From Arenibacter arenosicollis (lineage in GTDB: Bacteria > Bacteroidota > Bacteroidia > Flavobacteriales > Flavobacteriaceae): a stretch of 64,000 nucleotides of DNA. Where the stretch lies: the NCBI RefSeq assembly GCF_014397245.1, contig NZ_JACLHY010000006.1:1-64000 (forward strand), read 5' to 3'. The notes below the pieces were generated by a model. That model worked only from the letters and a program-made list of their open reading frames with translations, was not told where the DNA came from and did not search any database. The position numbers and the translations under genes are program-made. Shown piece by piece: positions 43,389-53,031 of this stretch (positions are counted from its first letter, which is position 1; every line of letters begins with the position of its first letter).

Positions 43389-44183
43389 ATAGAAAACAGC
43401 ACGCCTCATATCGCCCTAAAAATAGAAAACCTAAGCATAGGTTATGCTACTAAAAAGCAACAAACCTACATTGCCCAGGATATTGATTTTTCCTTGTTTA
43501 AAGGGGAAGTAGCCGCCATAGTGGGCGTTAATGGCATTGGAAAATCTACACTATTACGTACGCTTGGTAACGTGCAGCCAAAATTATCCGGTAACATAAC
43601 CCTCAACAATATTCCCTTGGAACATCATTCCATCCAAGAACTGGCATCGGAAATTAGTGTGGTACTAACAGAACCCATCGCCTCCAAAAATTTAACGGTC
43701 CTGGAACTGATCAGTCTGGGGCGGCAGCCATACACCAATTGGATTGGAACTCTTACCCAGGAGGATAAGGAAAAGATTTCTTTAGCAGTGGAGATGCTAC
43801 AGATTGAGGAGTTAAAGTCTAAAAAATGCTATGAACTAAGTGATGGTCAATTACAGCGCGTTATGATTGCCAGGGCCTTGGCACAGGACACCCAACTTAT
43901 CTTACTGGACGAACCAACTACACATTTGGATCTATACCATAAGGTGCAGATTTTGAAATTACTTAAGTCCATTGCCCACAGAACCAATAAGACTATTCTT
44001 TTTACCACCCACGAAATTGAAATTGCTATTCAGTTGTGCGATAAAATGCTAATATTGGAAAGCAACCAGAATACATTTGGATCTCCATGTGAATTGATAC
44101 AAAAGAAAAGTTTTGAAAATTTGTTCCCTTCGGACAGCATTACTTTCGATTCCCAAACGGGTTCTTTTAGAGTTAATAAGTAA
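43389..44183 (+). CDS. ABC transporter ATP-binding protein, BtuD/FecE-like, without a normal start codon
   Basis: About 264 residues. Walker A is GVNGIGKST, signature ELSDGQLQRVMIARALA, Walker B LILLDEPTTHLD and switch His in FTTHEIE, so the ATPase core is intact. The expected N-terminal strands (IALKIENLSIGYATKKQQ) are encoded from about 43410 but no ATG, GTG or TTG lies between the in-frame TAG at 43365 and them. I begin the feature at ATA 43389 as the most plausible start. An ATG at 43326 is in the same frame but cut off by that TAG. TTG 43494 would delete the first strands. Confidence 0.82.
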   Translation: MENSTPHIALKIENLSIGYATKKQQTYIAQDIDFSLFKGEVAAIVGVNGIGKSTLLRTLGNVQPKLSGNITLNNIPLEHHSIQELASEISVVLTEPIASKNLTVLELISLGRQPYTNWIGTLTQEDKEKISLAVEMLQIEELKSKKCYELSDGQLQRVMIARALAQDTQLILLDEPTTHLDLYHKVQILKLLKSIAHRTNKTILFTTHEIEIAIQLCDKMLILESNQNTFGSPCELIQKKSFENLFPSDSITFDSQTGSFRVNK

Positions 44184-44247
44184 TGAAAATCTATCCCACT
44201 TTTTTATAACACAATCCACTATCTTTACTGCAAAGAACGCTAATTAC

Positions 44248-45597
44248 ATGAATGAATTGCTTGTATATGTAATCCTTGTCCTAGTTGGTTTGGCAGTCGG
44301 CTATTTTCTAGGGAATTACATCCAAAACCTAAAAACGAAATCCAGTCAAAGTGCCCTTTTGGAGCGCGAACAGCAATTGAGAACCAACCTCAGTACTTTG
44401 GAACAGAGGCTTATTGATGCCGAAGAGCGCAAAATCCAATTACAATCTGAAAAAGAACAATTGGGTAATAGAATAGTCCGTTATCAGGCAGAAATGGAAA
44501 ATTTAGATCTAAAAAATCGGGAACAAAAAGGGGAAGTAGAAAAACTACAAGAAAAATTCACCAAGGAGTTCGAGAATTTGGCCAATAAAATTTTAGATGA
44601 AAAAAGCGTAAAATTTACAGAACAGAACAGGGAGAACATTAAAAATATATTGACCCCATTACAGGAGAAAATAATTCTTTTTGAAAAAAAGGTAGACGAC
44701 AGTCAGAAAGAAAGTGTGGGCATGCATTCCGCCCTCAAGGAACAATTGGCCAATTTGCAGACGCAAAATCTAAAAATAACCCAGGAAGCCGAAAACCTTA
44801 CCAAAGCCCTTAAAGGAGATAGCAAAATGCAAGGAAACTGGGGCGAATTGGTATTAGAACGTGTTCTTGAAAAGTCGGGCTTGGAAAAGGATCGGGAATA
44901 TACGGTGCAGCAAAGTTTTACCTTAGAGGATGGAAGCCGTGTTTTACCGGATGTGATCATCCATTTACCTGATGGAAAAAAGATGATAGTGGATTCCAAG
45001 GTTTCCCTTACGGATTACGAAAGATACGTGAATGCAGAGGATGAGTTGAAAGAAAAATTTCTTAAAGATCATATTAATTCTTTAAGAAGGCATGTAGACC
45101 AGCTTTCCGCCAAAAAATATGAGGACCTTTATGAGATGGAGAGTCCAGACTTTGTGCTCATGTTCGTTCCCATAGAACCTGCATTTGCGATTGCAATAAA
45201 CAATGATAACTCTCTATACAACAAGGCATTTGAACAGAATATAATTATCGTAACACCTTCCACCCTACTGGCTACCTTACGTACCATAGACACTATGTGG
45301 AATAATGAAAAACAACAACGAAATGCCATTGAAATAGCAAGGCAGGCTGGTGCATTATACGATAAATTTGAAGGCTTTGTTGGGGATTTAATGAAAGTGG
45401 GCAAAAAGATGGACGAGGCAAAGTCCGAATACAAAGGAGCCATGAACAAATTGGTCGATGGCAGGGGAAATATAATTACTAGCATAGAGAAATTAAAAAA
45501 AATGGGGGCCAAGGCCAAAAAGTCCATTCCCGAAACCATATTAAAAAGAGCCCAGGATGATGATGACGAGAATGAAGAACCTTTAACCTTACTATAG
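44248..45597 (+). CDS. rmuC: DNA recombination protein RmuC
   Basis: A 449-residue protein that limits recombination at inverted repeats. Residues 2-22 form a membrane anchor, residues about 30-215 a long coiled coil (TLEQRLIDAEERK and similar heptads), and residues about 220-390 the nuclease-like RmuC domain (GNWGELVLERVLEKSGL, VDSKVSLTDYERY, FVLMFVPIEPAF). I choose ATG 44248; the frame opens earlier inside the ATPase gene without similarity. The C-terminus is acidic. Confidence 0.94.
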   Translation: MNELLVYVILVLVGLAVGYFLGNYIQNLKTKSSQSALLEREQQLRTNLSTLEQRLIDAEERKIQLQSEKEQLGNRIVRYQAEMENLDLKNREQKGEVEKLQEKFTKEFENLANKILDEKSVKFTEQNRENIKNILTPLQEKIILFEKKVDDSQKESVGMHSALKEQLANLQTQNLKITQEAENLTKALKGDSKMQGNWGELVLERVLEKSGLEKDREYTVQQSFTLEDGSRVLPDVIIHLPDGKKMIVDSKVSLTDYERYVNAEDELKEKFLKDHINSLRRHVDQLSAKKYEDLYEMESPDFVLMFVPIEPAFAIAINNDNSLYNKAFEQNIIIVTPSTLLATLRTIDTMWNNEKQQRNAIEIARQAGALYDKFEGFVGDLMKVGKKMDEAKSEYKGAMNKLVDGRGNIITSIEKLKKMGAKAKKSIPETILKRAQDDDDENEEPLTLL

Positions 45598-45615
45598 ATA
45601 ACTTAAACGATCAGC

Positions 45616-45972
45616 ATGAAAAAAATACTCGGATTAACCCTACTTGGCCTGGTCCTAATTATGACTGCCTATTTTTTATTTGTATATTTTGTTCCCTATA
45701 GCGAAGGTATCCGATCAGGGGAACTAATAAAAATAAGTCATAAAGGAGTACTTATAAAAACGTGGGAAGGTGAGATAAGTCAAGGAATATCTGGAGCACA
45801 GATATTTTCTTTTTCGGTATTAAAGGACGATGTAATTGCCAAGTTAAAAGAATACCAGGGAGACTACGTAAAGGTGACCTATATAGAACGTTACCGTACC
45901 TTTTTTTGGTTAGGTGATTCCAAATATTTTATCACTGCCGTTGAAAAGGAAAAATCTCCACACTTAAATTAG
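45616..45972 (+). CDS. Small exported/membrane protein, unknown function
   Basis: A 118-residue protein with one hydrophobic N-terminal helix (residues 4-27, LGLTLLGLVLIMTAYFLFVY) followed by a beta-rich domain (YSEGIRSGELIKISHKGVLIKTWEGEI, split at its Gly turns). I recall close homologues in Flavobacteria, sometimes mislabelled as 6-phosphogluconate dehydrogenase, perhaps because the oxidative pentose-phosphate genes are near. No enzyme motif is present. It starts 18 bp after rmuC. Confidence 0.75.
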   Translation: MKKILGLTLLGLVLIMTAYFLFVYFVPYSEGIRSGELIKISHKGVLIKTWEGEISQGISGAQIFSFSVLKDDVIAKLKEYQGDYVKVTYIERYRTFFWLGDSKYFITAVEKEKSPHLN

Positions 45973-45977
45973 AAACG

Positions 45978-46529
45978 ATGGACAAATTTAAAACAGCCAG
46001 ACAATCCAGATTATCCATAACCGAATTAATGCTACCCTCCCATTCCAATTTTGGAGGTAAGGTACACGGTGGCCATATATTAAATTTAATGGATCAAATA
46101 GCCTTTGCTTGCGCTTCAAAGCATTCCAGAAAATATTGTGTTACGGCTTCCGTGAACAAAGTCGATTTTTTAAACCCTATTGAAGTCGGGGAATTGATCA
46201 CATTAAAGGCCTCTGTAAATTATACAGGACGAACCTCCATGGTCATTGGTGTCCGGGTAGAATCCGAAAATGTGACCACAGGTAAAAAGAAACATTGCAA
46301 TTCTTCCTACTTCACTATGGTAGCCAAAGATGCCGAGGGACGGAGTACTCCGGTACCAGGCCTAATTATTGAGGATGAGCAAGGTGTTCGCAGGTTTACC
46401 CGTAGCATTCAAAGAAAAAAACAGGCAATGTCACGAAGCAGTCTATTTGAATCGTCCCAATTTAAAATAAACGACCATTTGAAGGATTTGGACAACGAAA
46501 ATGTCCAAATCAATCTAAATCCTGCCTAG
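45978..46529 (+). CDS. Acyl-CoA thioesterase, hotdog fold
   Basis: A 183-residue thioesterase of the YciA/BACH type. Hotdog motifs are LMLPSHSNFGGKVHGGHILNL split after NFGG, DQIAFACASKHS (catalytic Asp) and the beta strands VTASVNKVDFLNPIEVGE and GRTSMVIGVRVESENV. It hydrolyses fatty acyl-CoA to free acid and CoA. It is 5 bp after the small membrane-protein gene. Its stop codon shares the palindrome CTAG with the stop of convergent pgl (overlap 46526-46529). Confidence 0.92.
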   Translation: MDKFKTARQSRLSITELMLPSHSNFGGKVHGGHILNLMDQIAFACASKHSRKYCVTASVNKVDFLNPIEVGELITLKASVNYTGRTSMVIGVRVESENVTTGKKKHCNSSYFTMVAKDAEGRSTPVPGLIIEDEQGVRRFTRSIQRKKQAMSRSSLFESSQFKINDHLKDLDNENVQINLNPA

Positions 46530-47236
46530 TTGATCTGAGCAGCGGCCTCCTCGTCCAAAAACCAAATTAAATCACCAGAGCTAGGCACTACCAAGGAAGC
46601 TGGATAACTGTCATGGCCTTCTTCCTTTGTAATTATGGTCCTCACTTTTTCGGCCTTACTACTCCCGGTTACCAAAAATGCTACCGTCTTGGCATTATTG
46701 ATCAGTTTTCCGGTTATGGTAATTCTTCTTTGTCCCGAATCCGGATGAACAGCCACTTCACAATTATTTTTAGAATCCCAAAGGTCTATTTCATGTGGAA
46801 ATATAGATGCGGTATGTCCGTCATCACCCATACCAAGGATAACAATGTCAAATTGAGGTATGTTGTTCACTATAGGCAATTCCTCTTCCAAGACCTTGCC
46901 GTATCTTTCGGCCTCCAATTCCGGTAAGTCTTCCCCATGAACACGGTGAATATTATCTTTTGGTATATTGATCTTGGATAATAAATGCTCTACCGTCATT
47001 TTGTAATTACTTTCAGAATCGGCGGGAGGAACACAACGTTCATCTCCCCAATACAAATGAACCGTAGACCAATCCACGTCTTTATAGTGTTCCGCCATAT
47101 AATCAAATACCACTTTGGGCGTACTACCACCAGACAAGGCAATATGGGTTGTTTTGTTACTTTTTATTTGTTCTTCCAAATATTCAGAAAAGATTTGGGC
47201 CACTTCCAATTTGGTAGGGGATATACTTATTTGCAT
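46526..47236 (-). CDS. pgl: 6-Phosphogluconolactonase
   Basis: A 236-residue DevB-type lactonase that hydrolyses 6-phosphogluconolactone, step two of the oxidative pentose-phosphate path. Motifs are HIALSGGSTPKVVF, WGDERCVPP, ESNYKMTVEHLL, VILGMGDDGHTASIFP and GQRRITITGKLIN. The length is typical. It begins 20 bp after zwf on the same strand, so the two are an operon. Confidence 0.96.
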   Translation of the reverse strand: MQISISPTKLEVAQIFSEYLEEQIKSNKTTHIALSGGSTPKVVFDYMAEHYKDVDWSTVHLYWGDERCVPPADSESNYKMTVEHLLSKINIPKDNIHRVHGEDLPELEAERYGKVLEEELPIVNNIPQFDIVILGMGDDGHTASIFPHEIDLWDSKNNCEVAVHPDSGQRRITITGKLINNAKTVAFLVTGSSKAEKVRTIITKEEGHDSYPASLVVPSSGDLIWFLDEEAAAQIN

Positions 47237-47256
47237 CTATTATAATTTATTGATAA

Positions 47257-48789
47257 TTACTTAATCACACAGAAACCGGGGTCATCGGCCAAGTTTTCAC
47301 CGGGATTTCTCCATTTCAAATCGCCCTCCAATAGGTGGTCGGAATTTGTTGGACCCCAAACCCCTGAGGAATATCCGTAAATATTTACATCGGTACCATT
47401 CTTCCAATAATCCAATATGGGATCAACAAATTCCCAAGCCGCTTCCACTTCATCTGCCCTAGCGTAAAGCGTAGCATCTCCTTGCATGGCATCCAACAAT
47501 AATCGTTCATAGGCGTCCATCACATTGTTATCCGCCAAATTGGAATAGTAAAAGTCCAGATTGGCTCGTTCCACGGTAAAGCCCTGACCAGGCACTTTTA
47601 CTCCAAATTTAATTAGAATGCCTTCATCTGGCTGAATCCTGATAATCAACTGGTTATCCTTGTTGTTCATATCTGAATTTTTAAACACTTGGTGATGTGG
47701 TGATTTAAAATGTATGACCACTTCGGTTACCTTGGTAGGCATTCTTTTGGCTGTACGTACATAGAAGGGAACATCTTTCCACCTCCAGTTATCAACGAAG
47801 AATTTGATGGCCGCATAGGTCTCAGTTTTTGAATTGGGATCTACACCATCCTCTTCCCTATAGCCTTTCACCTTTTTACCGTCTATAACGGACGAAAGAT
47901 ATTGCCCCCGTACGGTATTACTGTATAAGGTTTTCTCATCGCGCATAATTCGCAATGACTTTAAGGCCTTAACTTTTTCGTTCCTAATTTCCTGGGCGCT
48001 TGCATCAATGGGTGGCTCCATTACAATTAATGAGACTATCTGCATTAAATGGTTTTGAAACATATCCCGCAGAGCACCGGATTTGTCATAATAGCCTCCC
48101 CTTTTTTCCACACCAACGCTTTCCGCATTGGTAATTTCTATATGATGTATGTAATTTCTATTCCAAAGGGGTTCAAAAATACTATTGGAAAAGCGGGTGA
48201 CCAACAAATTCTGAACGGTTTCCTTGCCCAGATAATGATCAATTCTATAAATCTGGGATTCATTAAAATAGGTCTGCAGACCAATATTAAGTTTTTTGGC
48301 CGTTTCCAAACTGTAACCAAATGGTTTCTCTACAATGATTCTCTTCCAACCGTTGGTTTCATTATTTAAACCTTGTTGGGAAAGGTTTTTTGCAATTACC
48401 TCGTATAGACTGGGTGGGGTTGAAAGATAAAAGATATAGTTTTCACCTGTATTGAATTTATTATTTAAATCGGATATCCTGGTGGCCAACTTACTGTATT
48501 CCTTATTGTAATCGTCACCTAAATCCTCATAAAAAAACTTGTCGGCAAGGGTATTAATAAAATCCGAAGAGGCATCTTTTACCTTTTCCTTAAGGTAGGT
48601 GCTTTCCAAAACCACCTTACGCCTAAACTCTCCATCGGTCATATTACTTCTACTCACCCCCAATACCACGAAATTCTCAGGAAGCTGATTTGCCTTGTAC
48701 AAATTAAATAAAGCCGGTACCAGCTTTCTAGCAGTTAAATCTCCTGATGCCCCGAAAATAACAAGCATTTGATTTGCTGTTTTGTTCAT
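47257..48789 (-). CDS. zwf: Glucose-6-phosphate 1-dehydrogenase
   Basis: A 510-residue enzyme that oxidises glucose-6-phosphate and makes NADPH. Features are the nucleotide-binding IFGASGDLTARKLVPAL near the N-terminus, EKPFGYSLETAKKLN and the active-site RIDHYLGKETVQN. I choose the Met at 48789 (MNKTANQMLVIFGASG); nine extra codons upstream repeat the MNKT theme and are less likely. It is divergent from gnd across about 190 bp. Confidence 0.96.
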   Translation of the reverse strand: MNKTANQMLVIFGASGDLTARKLVPALFNLYKANQLPENFVVLGVSRSNMTDGEFRRKVVLESTYLKEKVKDASSDFINTLADKFFYEDLGDDYNKEYSKLATRISDLNNKFNTGENYIFYLSTPPSLYEVIAKNLSQQGLNNETNGWKRIIVEKPFGYSLETAKKLNIGLQTYFNESQIYRIDHYLGKETVQNLLVTRFSNSIFEPLWNRNYIHHIEITNAESVGVEKRGGYYDKSGALRDMFQNHLMQIVSLIVMEPPIDASAQEIRNEKVKALKSLRIMRDEKTLYSNTVRGQYLSSVIDGKKVKGYREEDGVDPNSKTETYAAIKFFVDNWRWKDVPFYVRTAKRMPTKVTEVVIHFKSPHHQVFKNSDMNNKDNQLIIRIQPDEGILIKFGVKVPGQGFTVERANLDFYYSNLADNNVMDAYERLLLDAMQGDATLYARADEVEAAWEFVDPILDYWKNGTDVNIYGYSSGVWGPTNSDHLLEGDLKWRNPGENLADDPGFCVIK

Positions 48790-48978
48790 ATTATATTTAT
48801 TGGAAGTTTTGTTCAATTTGTTGGGAATTTAAAACTTTGGTTCTAAAAACCGTTTAATTGATTATTTTTGATTTTTGAATTATCGTGCGAAGATAAAACT
48901 AATTTAGCTTATTCATTTATAAACAAGGACACTTAACAAAAGCCCCTTTATTTTGTTAAATAACTTTAAGAAAAAAAC

Positions 48979-50388
48979 ATGGAAAACACATACGATTTTG
49001 GATTGATTGGCCTCGGTGTAATGGGACGTAACTTTATATTGAACGTTGCGGACAACAACTTCTCGGCCATGGGATACGATCTTGATGATGAAAAAGTAAA
49101 TGCATTAATTGAAGAAGGACAAGATACCAAAAGAGTAAACGCCTCCACGGATATCCAATATTTTGTAAAATCCCTGGCACAGCCCAGAAAGATTATGCTT
49201 TTGGTACCTGCTGGTAAAATAGTGGATTCCGTAATAGAGAGTTTATTGCCACATTTGGACAAGAACGACCTAATAATAGATGGAGGAAATTCCTTTTTTA
49301 CCGATACCGATCGTAGGGAAACCTATTTACAGACCGAGGGTATCCACTTTTTTGGTTCCGGTGTCTCCGGGGGAGCAAAAGGCGCTAGACGCGGCCCCAG
49401 TATAATGCCAGGTGGTAACAAAGAAGCCTACAAGGAAGTTCAGCCTATTTTTGAAGCTGTTTCCGCTAAATTTAAAGGAGAACCCTGTGTTGCATATTTG
49501 GGACCTAAATCTGCCGGTAACTATGTAAAAATGGTACATAACGGAATTGAGTATGGCCTAATGCAACTTACCTCCGAAATTTATGATCTTCTAAAAAAAG
49601 CAGGAAAATACAATAATGATGAACTGCATGCCATTTTTGACTCCTGGAATAAAGGCCGACTACAATCCTTTTTAATAGAAATATCCGCTGAGATTTTCAA
49701 ACAGGAAGATGACAAGGGTGATGGCAGATTGGTGGACAAAATATTGGACAAGGCCAAACAAAAGGGCACCGGTAAATGGACTTCCCAAAACGCTATGGAC
49801 CTAGGCATTCCTATTCCCAGTATAGATATAGCAGTAAGTATGAGGGAAATTTCTGCCTTAAAGGAAGAAAGAGTTTTAGCAGATAAGCTATACAACAGGC
49901 CAGAACCAGCAATAATGGACAAAACGGAAATGGCAAAATGGGCAGAAGAAGCATTATACTTTTCCTTTATCACAACCTATGCACAGGGACTTCACCAATT
50001 GGCAGATGCCTCGGAAGAATACGGCTATGACCTAGACCTTTCGGTAATCGCAAAAATATGGAGAGCAGGTTGTATTATCCGTGCCGGATTGTTGGAAGAT
50101 ATTTCCACGGCATTTACCAATAACAAACAATTACCCAACCTCCTATTATCCCCACAATTTGTTCCCAAAGTACAGTCTACGGTTGCAGCGACAAGAAACC
50201 TTGTGGCTTATGGTGCCAAAAATGGTATCCCGTTGCCAGGGCTTTCCAATTCACTGACTTATTTTGACGCCTATACCTCTGGCAGATTACCCTTGAACCT
50301 TATTCAAGCACAGCGTGATCACTTTGGATCGCATACCTACGAGAGGACCGATATGGAGGGAATATTTCATACGGAGTGGGAAAAATAA
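48979..50388 (+). CDS. gnd: 6-Phosphogluconate dehydrogenase, decarboxylating
   Basis: A 469-residue enzyme that converts 6-phosphogluconate to ribulose-5-phosphate with NADPH. Motifs are GLGVMGRNFILNVAD (Rossmann), DGGNSFFTDTDRR, GSGVSGGAKGARRGPSIMPGG split at its loop, the catalytic KMVHNGIEYGLMQL and the C-terminal QAQRDHFGSHTYERTD. It stands divergent from zwf-pgl; together the three genes give the complete oxidative branch. Confidence 0.97.
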   Translation: MENTYDFGLIGLGVMGRNFILNVADNNFSAMGYDLDDEKVNALIEEGQDTKRVNASTDIQYFVKSLAQPRKIMLLVPAGKIVDSVIESLLPHLDKNDLIIDGGNSFFTDTDRRETYLQTEGIHFFGSGVSGGAKGARRGPSIMPGGNKEAYKEVQPIFEAVSAKFKGEPCVAYLGPKSAGNYVKMVHNGIEYGLMQLTSEIYDLLKKAGKYNNDELHAIFDSWNKGRLQSFLIEISAEIFKQEDDKGDGRLVDKILDKAKQKGTGKWTSQNAMDLGIPIPSIDIAVSMREISALKEERVLADKLYNRPEPAIMDKTEMAKWAEEALYFSFITTYAQGLHQLADASEEYGYDLDLSVIAKIWRAGCIIRAGLLEDISTAFTNNKQLPNLLLSPQFVPKVQSTVAATRNLVAYGAKNGIPLPGLSNSLTYFDAYTSGRLPLNLIQAQRDHFGSHTYERTDMEGIFHTEWEK

Positions 50389-50420
50389 TCGCCAGTTTTA
50401 TTTAGGTTTTGCACACTAGT

Positions 50421-50464
50421 TTTTTTGGGCTATTTTTAATGTAAATTAAAAGTAGCCCAAAAAA
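50421..50464. repeat. Long inverted repeat between gnd and a small membrane-protein gene
   Basis: TTTTTTGGGCTA (50421-50432) is a perfect complement of TAGCCCAAAAAA (50453-50464) and the bases inside also pair in part. Because the T-run comes first and the A-run last, it is not a standard terminator. It ends 6 bp before the next start codon and may affect that gene. Confidence 0.6.
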
Positions 50465-50470
50465 TTTAAG

Positions 50471-50752
50471 ATGAGCGGAAGCATTCAGGACATGAACAAT
50501 AGAGTGAATCAGAATCGCTCTCTAAAACCGTCCAATCGGGCCCGGTTTAAGGAAAATAATCGTGATAATATTTATTCGGATTCCGAGCCTTCCCCAACAA
50601 AACTTACGTTTAAGAAAATCTCCGAAATTGAATTAAAGAAAATCAAGGAAAGAATTAAAAATAAGGCCTTAAAAGATCGTACAAGGGAAACTTATATTTT
50701 TATTTTTCTTGTTGCCGCCCTGTTGGGGTTGCTAATCCTACTCATCAAATAA
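50471..50752 (+). CDS. Small basic protein with C-terminal membrane anchor
   Basis: A 93-residue protein. The first about 70 residues are highly charged and basic (SLKPSNRARFKENNRDN, then LKKIKERIKNKALKDRTRE). A single hydrophobic helix ends the protein (YIFIFLVAALLGLLILLIK). This is a tail-anchored layout. I do not recognise a family. The inverted repeat 50421-50464 precedes the ATG by 6 bp. Confidence 0.68.
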   Translation: MSGSIQDMNNRVNQNRSLKPSNRARFKENNRDNIYSDSEPSPTKLTFKKISEIELKKIKERIKNKALKDRTRETYIFIFLVAALLGLLILLIK

Positions 50753-50868
50753 AAAGAACACCAGAACAATATTTGCCATGGTGTTCCCACCTAATAAACA
50801 ACTTAACACATTACCTGTATCCAACCCCTTGTTTTAAATGTGGCCAGTTCAGCCTATTCCAAAGTATA

Positions 50869-52146
50869 CTATAGATTTATAATTTTATTTTCCATGGAAG
50901 GTCCAAGTTCATAGGTTGCCCCCAATAATTCATTCTTTAATTCCTTCACCTTTGAATATTCTCCTTTTGCCTTGTAAATCTCTGCTGTTCTATAAAGTAT
51001 TCGCGGCTCAAAGGTTTTACCTTCAATATGTTGTTTAACAATCTCCAAGGCCTTATCCTTTTCCCCTAGTTTAAAATAACTATATGCTAACAGATCATAG
51101 GATCCGGGGGTTGGTCTATTATTTACTTCAACTTCCGCTATCTTCAATGCTCTATTATACTGCTCCGTAAGCTCCAAATACATACCAACATTGTAAACAT
51201 TGTACATAACTCCATAGTCCGGGTTTACCACTGCCATAGCATAACTATCCAAATTATTTGTCATCTCTGCCTTATTGCCCATATACTCCGCTATCTCGGC
51301 CTTCAATAGGTAATAATCAGGTGACAGATAATTTTTGGTTACCGAATTTAATATTCGCAATGCTTCCTTTGGATTTTTTTCATGTGAAAATACTATCCAT
51401 GCAATTCCTTTCTTGGCATAAGCATTTTGCGGATCCAATCTCAGTGATTTTAAATAATAATCATAAGAATCCTGAATTCTTCCGGCATGACCATAATAAT
51501 CCGCCAAATTGGTAAAGGACCACAACATCAAAGAAGAATTCTTGGAAGATTCTGCCTTGTCTTTGGCTTTTTCCATAAAACGTATGGCAGTTTCCAAATC
51601 CCCTCTATGATCATTCCATTTGGCCAACCGTATTAAATAATCAAAATCGGACATATTTTTGATACTATCCAAATAATGCTTGGCCTTTTCGTAACTTCCG
51701 AGTTCCATGTGAATATCAAAAAGTAATTTTTGGGATTCCTCAACCCCGCTGCCCATAGCCCTGGAGGAATCAGCCAATTCCAAAGCTTCCTTAAATCTGT
51801 GTTGGGAAATATAGTTACGGGCCAAAGTTCTATAATACCCTGATTTACCAATAGCTGCAATTTCAACAGCCTTAACAAGTGCCTTTTCAGCCAATTTAAG
51901 TTGCTTTATATCTCCCGTTTCTTGAAAATACCTGTTGTACTCACCAGCAACAATACCAAAACTCATTAGCTGCATGCTATCTGGTTGAATCTTGGAATTC
52001 CAAAGCTCAAAATATTTAGATGTTTTATTAGATTCCTCAGAACCTAGGAAAACATTATAGTCTTCCGCATCTGTAATTTGCTTGGAAGATTCCTGTGTGC
52101 AGGAATCCAATACAAGCAAAGCTATCATAAAAAGTAAATATCTCAT
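50869..52146 (-). CDS. TPR-repeat lipoprotein
   Basis: A 425-residue lipoprotein: signal MRYLLFMIALLVLDSCTQ with Cys at 16. The mature part consists of tetratricopeptide repeats from about residue 75 to the end (ALVKAVEIAAIGKSGYYRTLARNY-type helices, YYLKSLRLDPQNAYAKKGIAWI, ALKIAEVEVNNRPTPGSYDLLAY). Such domains bind other proteins. It follows the two DUF4331 genes on the same strand with a 92-bp gap, so a shared function is likely but unproven. Confidence 0.87.
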   Translation of the reverse strand: MRYLLFMIALLVLDSCTQESSKQITDAEDYNVFLGSEESNKTSKYFELWNSKIQPDSMQLMSFGIVAGEYNRYFQETGDIKQLKLAEKALVKAVEIAAIGKSGYYRTLARNYISQHRFKEALELADSSRAMGSGVEESQKLLFDIHMELGSYEKAKHYLDSIKNMSDFDYLIRLAKWNDHRGDLETAIRFMEKAKDKAESSKNSSLMLWSFTNLADYYGHAGRIQDSYDYYLKSLRLDPQNAYAKKGIAWIVFSHEKNPKEALRILNSVTKNYLSPDYYLLKAEIAEYMGNKAEMTNNLDSYAMAVVNPDYGVMYNVYNVGMYLELTEQYNRALKIAEVEVNNRPTPGSYDLLAYSYFKLGEKDKALEIVKQHIEGKTFEPRILYRTAEIYKAKGEYSKVKELKNELLGATYELGPSMENKIINL

Positions 52147-52238
52147 TGTTAAAGATTTTAGTGTTATTTAAGTCATGATTTTAAAATAAGGGAGAACTAT
52201 TACCATCCCCCCCTATCCTCCTAATCATAGATAAATGT

Positions 52239-53006
52239 CTACTCTGGATTTCCCGCGTAAGGAAAATTTGCGGACACTGTTGCTGTTAATGCAACTCCAT
52301 CCGAAGTCAATCTTGGGGTATCAGGGTTACCATCCATATCTTTATCCGAACCGTCAAAACGATCTCCCTCTGCTCCTCCAAATAGTAGTATCAAAGAAAC
52401 ATCTATTACGTCATCAGTCAATGTTCTACCAGTGAGTGCTATTTCATCCCCATCCGGTACCAGTATTCTTCCGTCATTATCGAAATCGGTACCTGGATTA
52501 AAATAAGTAGTGGGCAAGCTTGGGGATATCTCCAATACATCAGATGCCAAATAACCGGTCAAGGTGGCTGCATCCAATCCCAAAATATTATTTTCATAAT
52601 TCAGGTCGGCTGGATCAATACCCAACAAATTGGCATACACGTCATAGTATTGTTCCAATCTAGCTTCGTATCCAGCCTGGAAAGTTGTTCCCATTTCCGA
52701 AGGGATAGTTCTATTTTGCGCATCCTTAACACTAGGCTGACCTTCCATATCATATCCTAAAACCGTATTTATACCAGGTCTTCCCATATGATCCACTTGT
52801 GTATAGCTTCCGGAAAAATCCAAGGCCGTCATACAAGGTTCGCAAGAACCACCACAATCAACACCAGTTTCACTTCCATTCATAATTCCGTCATCACAAG
52901 TAGCCATTGCTATTGGATCCATCATGTCATCATCGTTATTACAAGCAGTCAATATCGCCAATCCTAAAATTGGCAGTAGCGCATATTTAATTGTATTTAG
53001 TTTCAT
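52239..53006 (-). CDS. DUF4331 family lipoprotein with Cys-rich N-terminal motif
   Basis: A 255-residue lipoprotein: signal KYALLPILGLAILTACNNDDD with Cys at 22. A short Cys-rich motif follows (CDDGIMNGSETGVDCGG, then SCEPC), a pattern seen in many exported Bacteroidota proteins. The rest resembles the C-terminal half of DUF4331 (DVLEISPSLPTTYFNPGTDF, GRTLTDDVIDVSLILLFGG). It is split from a more N-terminal-like DUF4331 protein encoded 25 bp upstream; the two may complement each other. Confidence 0.8.
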   Translation of the reverse strand: MKLNTIKYALLPILGLAILTACNNDDDMMDPIAMATCDDGIMNGSETGVDCGGSCEPCMTALDFSGSYTQVDHMGRPGINTVLGYDMEGQPSVKDAQNRTIPSEMGTTFQAGYEARLEQYYDVYANLLGIDPADLNYENNILGLDAATLTGYLASDVLEISPSLPTTYFNPGTDFDNDGRILVPDGDEIALTGRTLTDDVIDVSLILLFGGAEGDRFDGSDKDMDGNPDTPRLTSDGVALTATVSANFPYAGNPE

Positions 53007-53031
53007 AATTATACTTTTAAGTAGTTAAATG

